Source: Firm-04 sp045628085 (GTDB lineage Bacteria > Bacillota > Clostridia > Oscillospirales > Ruminococcaceae). From it: a stretch of DNA of 64,000 nt. The notes beneath the pieces were generated by a model that was not told the origin of the DNA, searched no databases, and saw nothing but the letters and a program-made list of their open reading frames with translations. This document shows, piece after piece, positions 43,056-51,915 of the stretch. The first letter of the stretch is position 1. The number at the start of each line of letters is the position of its first letter. Position numbers and translations under genes: made by a program. The DNA lies in assembly GCA_045628085.1 (NCBI GenBank), contig JAZQOZ010000157.1, forward strand, positions 1 through 64,000. The letters run 5' to 3'.

Positions 43056-43084
43056 ATTATACCATAATTGCACAATAATGTCAA
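43056..43084 (-). promoter_or_regulatory. Perfect consensus promoter of the small membrane peptide
   Basis: Minus-strand TTGACA (43079-43084), 17-nt spacer, TATAAT (43056-43061). Confidence 0.88.
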
Positions 43085-43187
43085 GCAATTTCCAAAAAGT
43101 TTTTCAGATAAATATGCACAAAGATTTTGCATCACATTTGTGCAACATTTTTTGAAAATATCATGGTATATCATATTGCACCTGTGG

Positions 43188-43316
43188 TATAATGTAAGCT
43201 AAGAAAAGCGACGGAGCACATGATGCTTTTCCAGCGGGTGCACCCGCTCTTTTTATGCTCCGTCAAAGTGAATACGCGAAAGCACTCAAGTCAAGGCTTG
43301 GGTGCTTTTGCTTTTC
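43188..43316 (+). promoter_or_regulatory. Late operon promoter and terminator-rich leader
   Basis: An extended -10 TGGTATAAT (TATAAT 43188-43193) has no good -35, as expected for an activator-dependent late promoter. The leader holds GACGGAGCA/TGCTCCGTC (43210-43218, 43256-43264) enclosing AGCGGGTGCACCCGCT plus CTTTTT (terminator, 43233-43254), and then AAAGCACTCAAG/CTTGGGTGCTTT (43279-43308). The gap 43085-43332 holds no gene. Confidence 0.6.
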
Positions 43317-43332
43317 TATGCGAGGTGACACA

Positions 43333-43644
43333 ATGCGCAGCGTATCATTCCCGTTCTATAAGACGAAAGAATGGAAGAAATGCCGTGCCGCATATTTGCA
43401 CACCGTTGGTGGGCTGTGCGAATTGTGCATGAATCGCGGGATCATAAAGCCTGCGGACATCGTGCATCACAAGATTCACCTTACCGATGATACGGCTCGC
43501 GATCCGGAGATCGCTTTGAACTTTGAGAACCTGCAAGCTGTGTGCATCGACTGTCACAATGAGCTGCACTTCAGAAAAGCAGCAAAGAAGCGATATGAAA
43601 TCATTGACGGCAAGGTCGTGATCGGGGAAGATGCCCCCCTATGA
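43333..43644 (+). CDS. HNH endonuclease
   Basis: 103 aa from the ATG at 43333 after GAGGTG. HNH signature: CELCMNRGIIKPADIVHHKIHL, then ENLQAVCIDCHNELHF. Placed just before the terminase genes, it probably helps terminase cut DNA at cos sites, as in HK97-type phages. Confidence 0.92.
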   Translation: MRSVSFPFYKTKEWKKCRAAYLHTVGGLCELCMNRGIIKPADIVHHKIHLTDDTARDPEIALNFENLQAVCIDCHNELHFRKAAKKRYEIIDGKVVIGEDAPL

Positions 43645-43742
43645 ACAGCAGAGTATTTGTGCCATTGGGAAACGGTGGCGGGGTCAACTTTTCCTCTCCC
43701 GGTCGCGCGTAGACCCCTACCCCATGAAAGGAGGCAGAGCTG

Positions 43743-44069
43743 ATGCGGAAGATCACAGAGAAATCAGAGATCACACGGCTTTCCCGCATCTACAAGGGAC
43801 TGCCGCCGAATCAGATGAAGGTTGTCGAGGGGCTGATCGTCGAGGCTGCGCGGCTGCGCGTCCGGCTTGACTACCTTTGGCATGATTTGCAGGAGAACGG
43901 TGAAACGGAGCTGTTCACGCAGTCGGAAAAGACAGATCCTTATGAGCGCGAGCGCCCTCAGAGCCGCACATACACGGCAACCAACAAGAGCTATCAGGCG
44001 ATCATCAAGCAGCTTTCTGACCTCTGCCCACCGTCTGAGGAAGAAGACCCGCTCGCGGAGTTTCGCTGA
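43743..44069 (+). CDS. Terminase small subunit (P27-like)
   Basis: 108 aa with GGAGG upstream. KGLPPNQMKVVEGLIVEAARLRVRLDYLWHDLQENG matches P27-type small subunits, which bind the packaging site. The start of terL overlaps its stop. Confidence 0.82.
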   Translation: MRKITEKSEITRLSRIYKGLPPNQMKVVEGLIVEAARLRVRLDYLWHDLQENGETELFTQSEKTDPYERERPQSRTYTATNKSYQAIIKQLSDLCPPSEEEDPLAEFR

Positions 44070-45724
44070 TGGATAATTACATCTACACATACTACCAGCG
44101 CATCTGTGACGGCTCAGAGGTTGTCGGGAAATGGATCCGGATGCTGTATGAGCTGATCGTTCACGGCATAGAGGACGGCACATACATCTTCGATCAGAAC
44201 AAGGCGAACAAGGTGATTCGATTCTACGAGAAGTTTGTCCGCCATAACAAGGGCATTCTCGCACCGCAGGTCATCACGCTTGCGTTGTGGGAAAAGGCTC
44301 TGCTGTCTGTCATCTTCGGCATCGTCGATGAAAACGGACTGCGCGTGTTCCGCGAGGTGTTCATCGTGGTCGGGCGCAAATGCGGCAAGACGCTGCTTGC
44401 ATCCGGCATCATGAGCTACATCGCTTATGTCGCCGGTGAGTTCGGCAGCGAGATTTACTGCCTTGCGCCGAAGCTCGATCAGAGTGACCTTGTCTATTCT
44501 GCTTTCGAGTTTACAAAAGATCACACGCCGTCCTTTGCGCAGATGACGAAGAAGCGCAAAAGCGATCTTTACATTCAGCGCACGAATACGACCATCAAGA
44601 AGATCGCGTTCAACGAAAAGAAAGCTGACGGCTACAACCCGATGCTGACAGTCTGCGATGAAATGTCTTCATGGCCGGCTGCGCGCGGTCTGAAACAGTA
44701 TGAAGTCATGGTATCCGGTACCGGCGCACGATCTGAACCATTGACGGTATCAATCAGCTCAGCCGGCTACGTTAATGACGGCATTTTCGATGAACTGATG
44801 AAGCGCAGCACAAAGTTCCTGAAGGGCGGAAGCCGGGAAAAGCAGCTTCTGCCGTTCCTCTACATGATCGACGATGTGGAGAAGTGGGATGACATCAATG
44901 AGCTGCGGAAGTCTTTGCCGGGGCTTGGCATCTCAGTTTCTGTTGACTTCATCCTGAATCAGATCAATACCGCGCACGAATCTCTGTCGAAAAAGACCGA
45001 GTTTCTGACAAAATACTGCAATATCAAGCAGAACAGCTCGCAGGCTTGGCTTTCCGCAAAGGCTGTGCAGAAAGCGATTCACGCAGCACTGACGCCGGAA
45101 CAGTTCCGGAGTAGCTATGCGGTGCTAGGCATTGACCTCTCGCAGACAACTGACCTGACAGCAGCGCTCTGTGTGATCGAGCGTGACGGAATCCTTCATG
45201 TTCTCGCGCACTTCTGGATGCCGTCGGCGAAGATCGACGCAGCAACCGAGCGGGACGGCGTTCCGTACCGGCTGTATATCGAGAAGGGCTGGCTGTCGGA
45301 ATCCGGCGAGCATTTCGTAGACTATCACGATGTGTTCCGATGGGCGACCGGTTTGGTTGAAAATTATGAAATTCTGCCGTTGATGAGCGGTTACGACCGT
45401 TACAGTTCGCAGTATTTGATTCAGGATATGGAAAAATACGGATTCCACACAGACGATGTATTTCAGGGCTACAATATGCATCCGGCGATTCAGACACTGG
45501 AAGGCATGATGGAGTCCGGTATGATCGACATCGGCGACAATGACTTGCTGAAAATGCACTTGCTTGATACCGCGCTCAAAACCGAGGGCGAAAGCCGCCG
45601 GTCGAAAATCGTCAAGGTGGACAGCCGGTCACATATCGACGGCTGCGCGGCCCTGCTCTGTGCGATGGTGGTGCGCGAAAAGCATCATGATACAATCGGC
45701 GAACAACTCAAAAACGCATCATGA
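44069..45724 (+). CDS. Terminase large subunit
   Basis: 551 aa. ATPase Walker A-like VGRKCGKTLLA (about 100-110), Walker B LTVCDEMSSW, and nuclease Asp in VLGIDLSQTTDLTAAL, with the later DNDLLKMHLLDTAL region. HK97/YmfN-type packaging motor that also cuts concatemers. Confidence 0.95.
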   Translation: MDNYIYTYYQRICDGSEVVGKWIRMLYELIVHGIEDGTYIFDQNKANKVIRFYEKFVRHNKGILAPQVITLALWEKALLSVIFGIVDENGLRVFREVFIVVGRKCGKTLLASGIMSYIAYVAGEFGSEIYCLAPKLDQSDLVYSAFEFTKDHTPSFAQMTKKRKSDLYIQRTNTTIKKIAFNEKKADGYNPMLTVCDEMSSWPAARGLKQYEVMVSGTGARSEPLTVSISSAGYVNDGIFDELMKRSTKFLKGGSREKQLLPFLYMIDDVEKWDDINELRKSLPGLGISVSVDFILNQINTAHESLSKKTEFLTKYCNIKQNSSQAWLSAKAVQKAIHAALTPEQFRSSYAVLGIDLSQTTDLTAALCVIERDGILHVLAHFWMPSAKIDAATERDGVPYRLYIEKGWLSESGEHFVDYHDVFRWATGLVENYEILPLMSGYDRYSSQYLIQDMEKYGFHTDDVFQGYNMHPAIQTLEGMMESGMIDIGDNDLLKMHLLDTALKTEGESRRSKIVKVDSRSHIDGCAALLCAMVVREKHHDTIGEQLKNAS

Positions 45725-46920
45725 AAGGCGGTGATATTACGGGACTGTTTGAAAAAATCTTCCGTCCGCGTGTGGCAAATGTGCCGGAACGCGGATACTG
45801 GCAGACGCTGACTGCCTATGCGCCGTGCTTCACAACCAGAGAGGGCAGCGCATACGAATCCGCGCTGGTGCGCTCCGCGATTGATGTAAGAGCGCGGCAC
45901 ATTTCCAAGCTGAAAATCGTGACGCAGGGCAGCGCACAGACAGCCTTGCAGCGACAGATCCGCAGCAGACCGAACAGCTTTCAGACATGGTCACAGTTCC
46001 TGTACCGGCTGAGCACGATTCTGGATATGCAGAACAATGCGATTATTGTGCCGGTGCTGGACGACTACGGGCGCACGACAGGATACTACCCGATTCTGCC
46101 GAGCCGCACGGAAATTGTCAATGTCGCAGGTGAGCCGTTTCTCCGGTACACCTTTACCGGCGGTCAGACTGCCGCTATCGAGCTGTCCCGCTGCGGGATC
46201 CTGAACAAGTTTCAGTATCTCTCGGACTTCTTCGGTGAAAGCAATGCCGCGCTGAACTCCACGCTTGACCTGATCGACCTGAACGATCAGGCGATTGCGG
46301 AGGCTGTGAAGCAGTCGGCAACCTTCCGCTTCATGGCGAGGTCGAATAACTTTGCGAAATCGGAGGATCTGAAAAAGGAGCGGCAGCGTTTCAGCGATAC
46401 GAATTTCGCGGCAGATTCCGGCGGGTTGCTGCTGTTTCCGAACAACTACACGGATATCAAGCAGATCATCTCCAAACCGTTCACAGTCGATGCCGCACAG
46501 CTTCAGCAGATCAATACCAGCGTATTCAATTACTTCGCTGTCAACGAGAAGATCCTGCAAAGTACCGCGACCGGAGATGAACTGGACGCATTCTTCAATG
46601 CTGTGGTCGAGCCATTTGAAATCCAGTTCTCTGAGGTCATGACAGCAATGACATACACTGAGTCGGAACACGCACGAGGCAACTGCATCCTTGCAACTGC
46701 CAACCGGCTGCAATATATGCCGGTCACTGCAAAGGTAAACATTGCTGAAACGCTCGGAGATCGCGGCATGATACTGATTGATGAAATCCGCGAGCTGTTT
46801 AACTATCCGCCGCTTCCTGACGGAAAAGGACAGCACGCTCCGATTCGCGGTGAATATTACATGGTCGGTCAGGATCAGCCGGCCGGAGAGGAGGGAAGCA
46901 ATGCCGATAAAGCAAAATGA
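45721..46920 (+). CDS. HK97-family portal protein
   Basis: 399 aa, overlapping terL by ATGA. Has SALVRSAIDVRARHISKL, a NFAKSEDLKKERQRF segment and INTSVFNYFAVNEKIL, characteristic of HK97 portals. Forms the ring at the capsid vertex. Confidence 0.93.
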   Translation: MKGGDITGLFEKIFRPRVANVPERGYWQTLTAYAPCFTTREGSAYESALVRSAIDVRARHISKLKIVTQGSAQTALQRQIRSRPNSFQTWSQFLYRLSTILDMQNNAIIVPVLDDYGRTTGYYPILPSRTEIVNVAGEPFLRYTFTGGQTAAIELSRCGILNKFQYLSDFFGESNAALNSTLDLIDLNDQAIAEAVKQSATFRFMARSNNFAKSEDLKKERQRFSDTNFAADSGGLLLFPNNYTDIKQIISKPFTVDAAQLQQINTSVFNYFAVNEKILQSTATGDELDAFFNAVVEPFEIQFSEVMTAMTYTESEHARGNCILATANRLQYMPVTAKVNIAETLGDRGMILIDEIRELFNYPPLPDGKGQHAPIRGEYYMVGQDQPAGEEGSNADKAK

Positions 46921-47530
46921 ACGGGAATACCGTATGCTGTGGACGGATATCCAGTGCCGCAGTGCCGATGATGATCGCATGATTGTCGAAGGATATGCAA
47001 CGACCTTCAACTCGCCGTATACGATTTACAGCAGCGGCGGGTACACGGTCCGTGAGCAGGTAGACCAGAAAGCCTTTGAAGGCTGCGACATGAGCGATGT
47101 CATCTTGCAGTATGACCATACCGGCAAGGTCCTCGCACGGACGCGCAACAAAACGCTGACACTTACAGTTGATGAGCGCGGCTTGAAGATTCGCGCAGAT
47201 CTTTCCGGCACAGAAGGAGGCCGCCAGCTCTATGAAGAAATTAAAGGCGGCTACATTGACCGGATGAGTCTTGCGTTTACAGTCGATCAGCAGGAGCGGC
47301 TTGTGGCGGAAGATAAAGAGAGCGGCGCTGTGGATGTGCTGCGGACAATCAAACGGTTCAAAAAGCTGTTTGATGTTTCAGCAGTGTCGATGCCTGCGAA
47401 CGATGCAACGGAAATTAGCGCACGGAGTTTCTGCGACGGATTGATCGCAGAACTGGAAGCGGAGAGACTGAGTGCGCTTTATATCGCCAAGCGTAAGCTG
47501 GCGCTCAAAATGAAACTGATGGAGGTATGA
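46901..47530 (+). CDS. HK97-family prohead protease
   Basis: 209 aa from the ATG at 46901 after GGAGGG, overlapping the portal gene by 20 nt. VEGYATTFNSPYTIYSSGG, VILQYDHTGKVLART (catalytic His) and GGYIDRMSLAFTV (catalytic Ser) fit the U35 protease. It processes the capsid protein. Confidence 0.93.
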   Translation: MPIKQNEREYRMLWTDIQCRSADDDRMIVEGYATTFNSPYTIYSSGGYTVREQVDQKAFEGCDMSDVILQYDHTGKVLARTRNKTLTLTVDERGLKIRADLSGTEGGRQLYEEIKGGYIDRMSLAFTVDQQERLVAEDKESGAVDVLRTIKRFKKLFDVSAVSMPANDATEISARSFCDGLIAELEAERLSALYIAKRKLALKMKLMEV

Positions 47531-47533
47531 TTT

Positions 47534-48937
47534 ATGGATCCCAAGACAATGACCATTGAACAGGTCGAAACAAGACTCACCGAAATCCGCACACAGCTCG
47601 ACGGAGATGCTGCTTGTGACATCGAGGCTCTGACGGCAGAGGTTGATGCACTTCAGGCACGCCGGGCAGAATTGCGAAATGCTGAAGCAGCACGCCGTGA
47701 ACTGCGCAGCCGCGTTGCTTCCGGCTCTGTCGGCGGAACACCGCAGCCGGTTGTTCAGCCTGAACCGGAGGCACGCGCATTTACGTTGGATTCTCCGGAA
47801 TATCGTGATGCATGGCTCAAGAGTATCAGCGGCAGATCGCTGACAGAAACAGAGCAGCGTGCGCTCACAACAGGCATCACGGGCAATACCGAGGGTACGG
47901 CAACGGATACCAGCGGACAGGCACTCTATGTTCCGACCGAGATTCAGAACCGCATCTTTGATCTCATCAGCGTGAAGCATTCGCTTGTTGCAGATGTGAC
48001 CACGCTGAACAGCAACACAGTTATTGACATTCCGTATGCAAACGAGATGGATGAGGCAAGCATCACTGCCGAAGGCAGTGCAGCAGAAAACGGCGCATCC
48101 CTCACGATGGGCAAGCTTACGCTCGCAGGCAAGGAGTTTACAGCGTGGATCGAGCTGACCTATGCGACCCGCAAGATGGCGCTGCCTGCGCTTGAAAACT
48201 TCATCGTCACGCAGCTTGCAAACCGCATCGGTGATAAGGTTTCAAAGGATGTTGTTGCAACTGTAAAGACTGCTGTTTCAAATGCCGGATATGTCAAGGA
48301 CGGCATGACCTTTGCAGATATCACCGCAATGTTCGGCGAGCTGAAACGCAACACGCAGACCATCATTTACATGACAAGAAAGACGCTGTTCACACAGATC
48401 GTTTCGCTGGTCGGCACCGACGGTCATCCGCTGTTCCAGCTTGATCCGACCGGCAAGGCAATCGGGCATATTCTCGGTGCACAGGTCAAGTATGAGGATG
48501 CACTCGCGGACGGTGACATTCTGATCGGTGATCCGTCCGTCATCATGCGCAATGTTGTGCAGAATCTGCTGATTGAGACTGACAAGGACATCAAGACACA
48601 TACTGTCCTGTTCTCTGCATACGACCGTGAGGAATCCGGTGTGATCGACCCTGCTGCTTTGCTCTATGCTGTTGCAGCACTTACTCCGTCCGTACAGCTT
48701 GCAAAGTCTACTGAAACCGTCGCTGCCGGAGCAAAAGTGCAGCTCGCTGTCAAGGCAGTTGTGCCGTATGGTGCAAAGGTTGTCTGGACTTCCGGCACCG
48801 CTGCGAAAGCGACTGTTGCGCAGGACGGCACTGTAACAGGCGTGGCAGAGGGCAGTTCTGTTATCACTGCAACGATCGCTGTCGGCAGCCAGACCTATAC
48901 TGATACTTGCACAGTGACTGTAAGCGCTGCATCGTAA
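47534..48937 (+). CDS. Major capsid protein with C-terminal Ig-like domain
   Basis: 467 aa. An N-terminal delta/scaffold domain with a coiled coil (1-75) is followed by the HK97 fold (about 105-380, with AEGSAAENGASLTMGKLTLA). A Big_2 Ig-like domain (about 385-467) ends ITATIAVGSQTYTDTCTVTV. A closely similar domain is on the tail tube protein, so the phage displays Ig domains on both head and tail. Confidence 0.93.
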   Translation: MDPKTMTIEQVETRLTEIRTQLDGDAACDIEALTAEVDALQARRAELRNAEAARRELRSRVASGSVGGTPQPVVQPEPEARAFTLDSPEYRDAWLKSISGRSLTETEQRALTTGITGNTEGTATDTSGQALYVPTEIQNRIFDLISVKHSLVADVTTLNSNTVIDIPYANEMDEASITAEGSAAENGASLTMGKLTLAGKEFTAWIELTYATRKMALPALENFIVTQLANRIGDKVSKDVVATVKTAVSNAGYVKDGMTFADITAMFGELKRNTQTIIYMTRKTLFTQIVSLVGTDGHPLFQLDPTGKAIGHILGAQVKYEDALADGDILIGDPSVIMRNVVQNLLIETDKDIKTHTVLFSAYDREESGVIDPAALLYAVAALTPSVQLAKSTETVAAGAKVQLAVKAVVPYGAKVVWTSGTAAKATVAQDGTVTGVAEGSSVITATIAVGSQTYTDTCTVTVSAAS

Positions 48938-48957
48938 CATGAAGGGAGGCGAGAGCT

Positions 48958-49257
48958 TTGGCTCTGATTGATGAAGCAAAGACAGCGCTGCGCATATCGA
49001 CAATGGATGCCGGCATTACCTTACAGATTGAGCGACTGATCGAGGAGGCAAAGCTCGACCTCTGCCGGACTGCCGATATCAGTGAAAATGCTGTGAGCAA
49101 TCCAGATGCGCTTATAAAAGGAGCAATTCTCTGCTATGTCGGATTTGTCTGGACGACCAATCCGGATGAAAAGAATCGCCTGAAATCCTGCTATGACGAT
49201 TACAAGGGGAAACTTGCAATGTCAAGTGCCTACGGTACATATAGCGAGGGATGCTGA
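48958..49257 (+). CDS. Head-tail connector (gp6-like)
   Basis: 99 aa from a TTG preceded by GGGAGG. Helical sequence with GITLQIERLIEEAKLDLCRTADI and ALIKGAILCYVGFVW, typical of the gp6/gp15 connector family. Confidence 0.82.
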   Translation: MALIDEAKTALRISTMDAGITLQIERLIEEAKLDLCRTADISENAVSNPDALIKGAILCYVGFVWTTNPDEKNRLKSCYDDYKGKLAMSSAYGTYSEGC

Positions 49258-49258
49258 T

Positions 49259-49558
49259 ATGGATAAAGTTGAAATGCTGTCTTTGATCTCCACCGTGGAA
49301 ACAAGGGATGCGATCAATCAGCCAGTCTCCACAGAAACAATTCGCACGGTTTACTGTACGCTGATGTCCGTCACACGCGCTGAATGGGTTGCAGCATCGC
49401 AGAAGTCGCTTGCTCCATCTGCCGTTGTCAAGGTATTCTATGCGGACTATGCAGGTGAGGTAATTGCAGAATTGAACGGGAAACGATATGAAATATATCG
49501 GACTCACGGCTGTGACGACTATATCGAACTGTATCTCGGTACAAAAGTAGGTGTCTGA
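49259..49558 (+). CDS. Head closure/head-tail adaptor protein
   Basis: 99 aa from the ATG at 49259. Its place after the gp6-like connector and its beta-rich sequence (VYCTLMSVTRAEWVAASQ, KRYEIYRTHGCDDYIELYL) fit the SPP1 gp16 type of stopper protein. Confidence 0.75.
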   Translation: MDKVEMLSLISTVETRDAINQPVSTETIRTVYCTLMSVTRAEWVAASQKSLAPSAVVKVFYADYAGEVIAELNGKRYEIYRTHGCDDYIELYLGTKVGV

Positions 49559-49559
49559 C

Positions 49560-49964
49560 ATGGCAGGTATATCACCGGATCGGCTTGCAAATGCGCTGAC
49601 AAAATCGTTGACAGAATACGGAAAACTCGCGCAGAATGAAGTGCATGATATTCTGGAGTCTGTCGGAGAGGAAACAAAATCCCATGTGACTGCGACAAGT
49701 CCGAAAGGGAAACGGCGTGGCTCCGGCAAATATAAGCGCGGCTGGAAGGTGAATATCGAGGAATCCGGCAGCAGCACAAGCGTCACGGTGCATAACAAGC
49801 ACTATCAGCTGACACATCTGCTGGAAAAAGGTCACCGCACCCGATTGAAGCACGGCAGGTACGGCAAGCAGTCCGCTGTCGGCGCACAGCCGCATATTGA
49901 AGAAGTAAACGCATGGGCACAGCAAGAGCTGGAACGGCGTATCCGAAAAGCGCTTGGAGGTTGA
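49560..49964 (+). CDS. HK97 gp10-like neck/tail protein
   Basis: 134 aa from the ATG at 49560, after the preceding stop. SVTVHNKHYQLTHLLEKGHRTRLKHG is the hallmark of the gp10 family, in which the segment contains HLLExGH. Confidence 0.88.
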   Translation: MAGISPDRLANALTKSLTEYGKLAQNEVHDILESVGEETKSHVTATSPKGKRRGSGKYKRGWKVNIEESGSSTSVTVHNKHYQLTHLLEKGHRTRLKHGRYGKQSAVGAQPHIEEVNAWAQQELERRIRKALGG

Positions 49965-49966
49965 AT

Positions 49967-50287
49967 ATGTCACTTGAAGAACTGAAGCTGCTGATTGATA
50001 CGATGAACATTGAGTCTGTATACGGATATTTCCCGAAAGAGAAAAAAACGCCGTATATTGCGTATCAGGCAGAAACAGCACAGTCGATCAATGCTGACGG
50101 CATTGTGGTGCTGCTGATTGCAAATGTTACGCTCACGCTTGTTACTGCAAAGCGTGATCTTGTAACAGAAAAGCAGATCGCCGATCTGCTGACTGAGAAT
50201 GATGTTGATTTCGGTGAACCTGACTATGAATTCGATGAACAGCAGGGAATCCATAAGACATCATTTTACTTTCAAACAATCGACTAG
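49967..50287 (+). CDS. Tail terminator/completion protein
   Basis: 106 aa from the ATG at 49967, with TTGGAGG at the end of the previous gene. YGYFPKEKKTPYIAYQAE and an alpha/beta pattern fit tail terminator proteins, and the position before the tail tube agrees. Confidence 0.75.
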   Translation: MSLEELKLLIDTMNIESVYGYFPKEKKTPYIAYQAETAQSINADGIVVLLIANVTLTLVTAKRDLVTEKQIADLLTENDVDFGEPDYEFDEQQGIHKTSFYFQTID

Positions 50288-50301
50288 AAAGGAGCTATTT
50301 T

Positions 50302-51132
50302 ATGGCTGCAAAAGCAAAGCTGCCGCGTTCGATCAAGAATGTCGGCTACGCAATGATTACAAGTGTTGATAACAATACCGGCAAGCCGACATACGGCAAT
50401 GTAAATTGGCTTGTTCACAATGAGGCAGGCGGCAGAGAGTATACTGCTGAACCGAAGGGCGAGGTATCGTCCATCTGGGCAGACGGTCATGAGGTTTACG
50501 GCGAAGAGGAAAACTGCGGCTATGATCTTGCACTGACTCTGCTTTCTGTAATCGACGATATTGACGAAGACTGGCTGAACCGTGTTGTAGCATCGGACGG
50601 CTCGTATTCTGAGGAATATGCAGACACCGGCGAATATCCGCACTTTGCTCTGCTGATCATCGAAGACACGACGGACGGTGTCGGTCAGACCCGCGTATTC
50701 TATGACTGCCATGTTACGAAGCGCCCGACTGAAAGCGGCAAGACTTCCGAGCGCGGCGCTCTGGATCCGATGTTCCCGGAGTATGCGATCAGCGCTGTGC
50801 CGCGTGAGGACTGCGGCTGCGTCGAGCGCAAGATCAAGGCAAAGACGAAGATTTCGGCAGTTCCCGAACCGTCTCTTGCCGGCAATCACATCCGCATCCA
50901 GAATGCGCTGACAGTCACGGTCGGCTCTGTCCTGACGATTCCGATCATCAGCAAGAATCCGTCCAATGCGGCTGTTACATGGACATCCGGCACGACCGCA
51001 AAAGCAACTGTATCGAATACAGGAGATGTTACCGGTGTCGCTGCCGGTGAATCGGTCGTGACTGCGTCTATCACCGTTGACGGACAGACCTATACAGATA
51101 CCTGTAACGTGACTGTGGTCGCGGCATCGTAA
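50302..51132 (+). CDS. Major tail tube protein with C-terminal Ig-like domain
   Basis: 276 aa. Tail tube domain (1-190, with SIKNVGYAMITSV and LALTLLSVIDDID) followed by a Big_2 Ig-like domain (about 195-276, ending VTASITVDGQTYTDTCNVTV). The Ig domain is strikingly like that on the capsid protein. Confidence 0.88.
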   Translation: MAAKAKLPRSIKNVGYAMITSVDNNTGKPTYGNVNWLVHNEAGGREYTAEPKGEVSSIWADGHEVYGEEENCGYDLALTLLSVIDDIDEDWLNRVVASDGSYSEEYADTGEYPHFALLIIEDTTDGVGQTRVFYDCHVTKRPTESGKTSERGALDPMFPEYAISAVPREDCGCVERKIKAKTKISAVPEPSLAGNHIRIQNALTVTVGSVLTIPIISKNPSNAAVTWTSGTTAKATVSNTGDVTGVAAGESVVTASITVDGQTYTDTCNVTVVAAS

Positions 51133-51145
51133 GGAGGCAGCACAC

Positions 51146-51598
51146 ATGGAAATCAAAGTCACGATTGACGACCGCGAGGTCAGATTCAAAAAAACCGGTG
51201 GCACAATGCGCCGCTATAAGTCCATGTTCGGCCGCGAGTGGTTCGCTGATCTGGACAGGATCGCCCGGATGCAGCGTAAAGCTGCTGAGGTTGCGAAGGC
51301 TGAGGGCTATGATGTTGACAAGAAAAAGCCTGACACCAAGAAGAAAACCGGCAAGAAGGACGCAGAAGAGGAGCTGTCCGATCAGCAGGTGTTTGCGCTG
51401 AGTGCAGCGATCGCGCAGTTCGATTCTGATCCGTATTACGATATGCTCTACATCATGGCAAAGGAAGCAGATCCCGACATTCCAGATAATGTGGATGACT
51501 GGCTCGACACTTTTGACGATTTCGCCTTTCTGGATGTCTGGGCAAAGGTCTCTCCGATGCTCTCGCGTGAAATGTCGGTTGACGCAAAAAACGGCTGA
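51146..51598 (+). CDS. Tail assembly chaperone (gpG-like)
   Basis: 150 aa with AAGGAGG upstream. The acidic and Lys-rich sequence ends SVDAKNG at a stop just after the slippery heptamer A AAA AAC (51586-51592). Size and place before the tape measure gene match gpG. Confidence 0.82.
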   Translation: MEIKVTIDDREVRFKKTGGTMRRYKSMFGREWFADLDRIARMQRKAAEVAKAEGYDVDKKKPDTKKKTGKKDAEEELSDQQVFALSAAIAQFDSDPYYDMLYIMAKEADPDIPDNVDDWLDTFDDFAFLDVWAKVSPMLSREMSVDAKNG

Positions 51599-51915
51599 GC
51601 GGCAGCGGCGAATCCGGCGGCGCATTGCTCGGTGCAGAAGAATTCTACCTGCATCTGATGCGCCGTGGGTTTCCGCTGCCGGAGGTTGACAACTGGGATA
51701 CGGGAATGCTGTTCAATTTCTGCGCAGAGCATGACCGCATGATCCGGCAAGCCAACGGCGAAGTCGTACATGATAATTTACAGCGCTATCGGGTTCTCAA
51801 GGAAATGGAGCCTGAAATGGATCGGCGATATGCCGCCGGAGAAATCAAAGAACACAAATACCGTGAGTATAAGGCAACGCTGAAAAAGTGCGAGGATCTG
51901 CTTGGGGGTGACTGA
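51586..51915 (+). CDS. Tail assembly chaperone T extension made by -1 frameshift
   Basis: The -1 frame is open from the slippery heptamer at 51586-51592 through LSGSGESGGALLGAEEF to the stop at 51915, and has no good start of its own (first TTG at 51625 lacks a ribosome site). The product would be a gpG-T fusion of about 255 aa. A GC-rich potential hairpin follows the heptamer. The gpG/gpGT frameshift is conserved in long-tailed phages. Confidence 0.8.
   Translation, partial: KKRLSGSGESGGALLGAEEFYLHLMRRGFPLPEVDNWDTGMLFNFCAEHDRMIRQANGEVVHDNLQRYRVLKEMEPEMDRRYAAGEIKEHKYREYKATLKKCEDLLGGD

Noticed and set aside
42860..43078. 72-aa open frame on the plus strand
   Set aside because: It begins at the predicted RNA start with no ribosome site, is antisense to a much better small gene, and its composition is not protein-like.
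42974..43174. 66-aa minus-strand frame overlapping the small membrane peptide
   Set aside because: It spans the consensus promoter of the peptide gene and has no ribosome site.
43220..43432. 70-aa open frame across the late leader
   Set aside because: It runs through two terminator hairpins, has no ribosome site, and overlaps the HNH gene in another frame.
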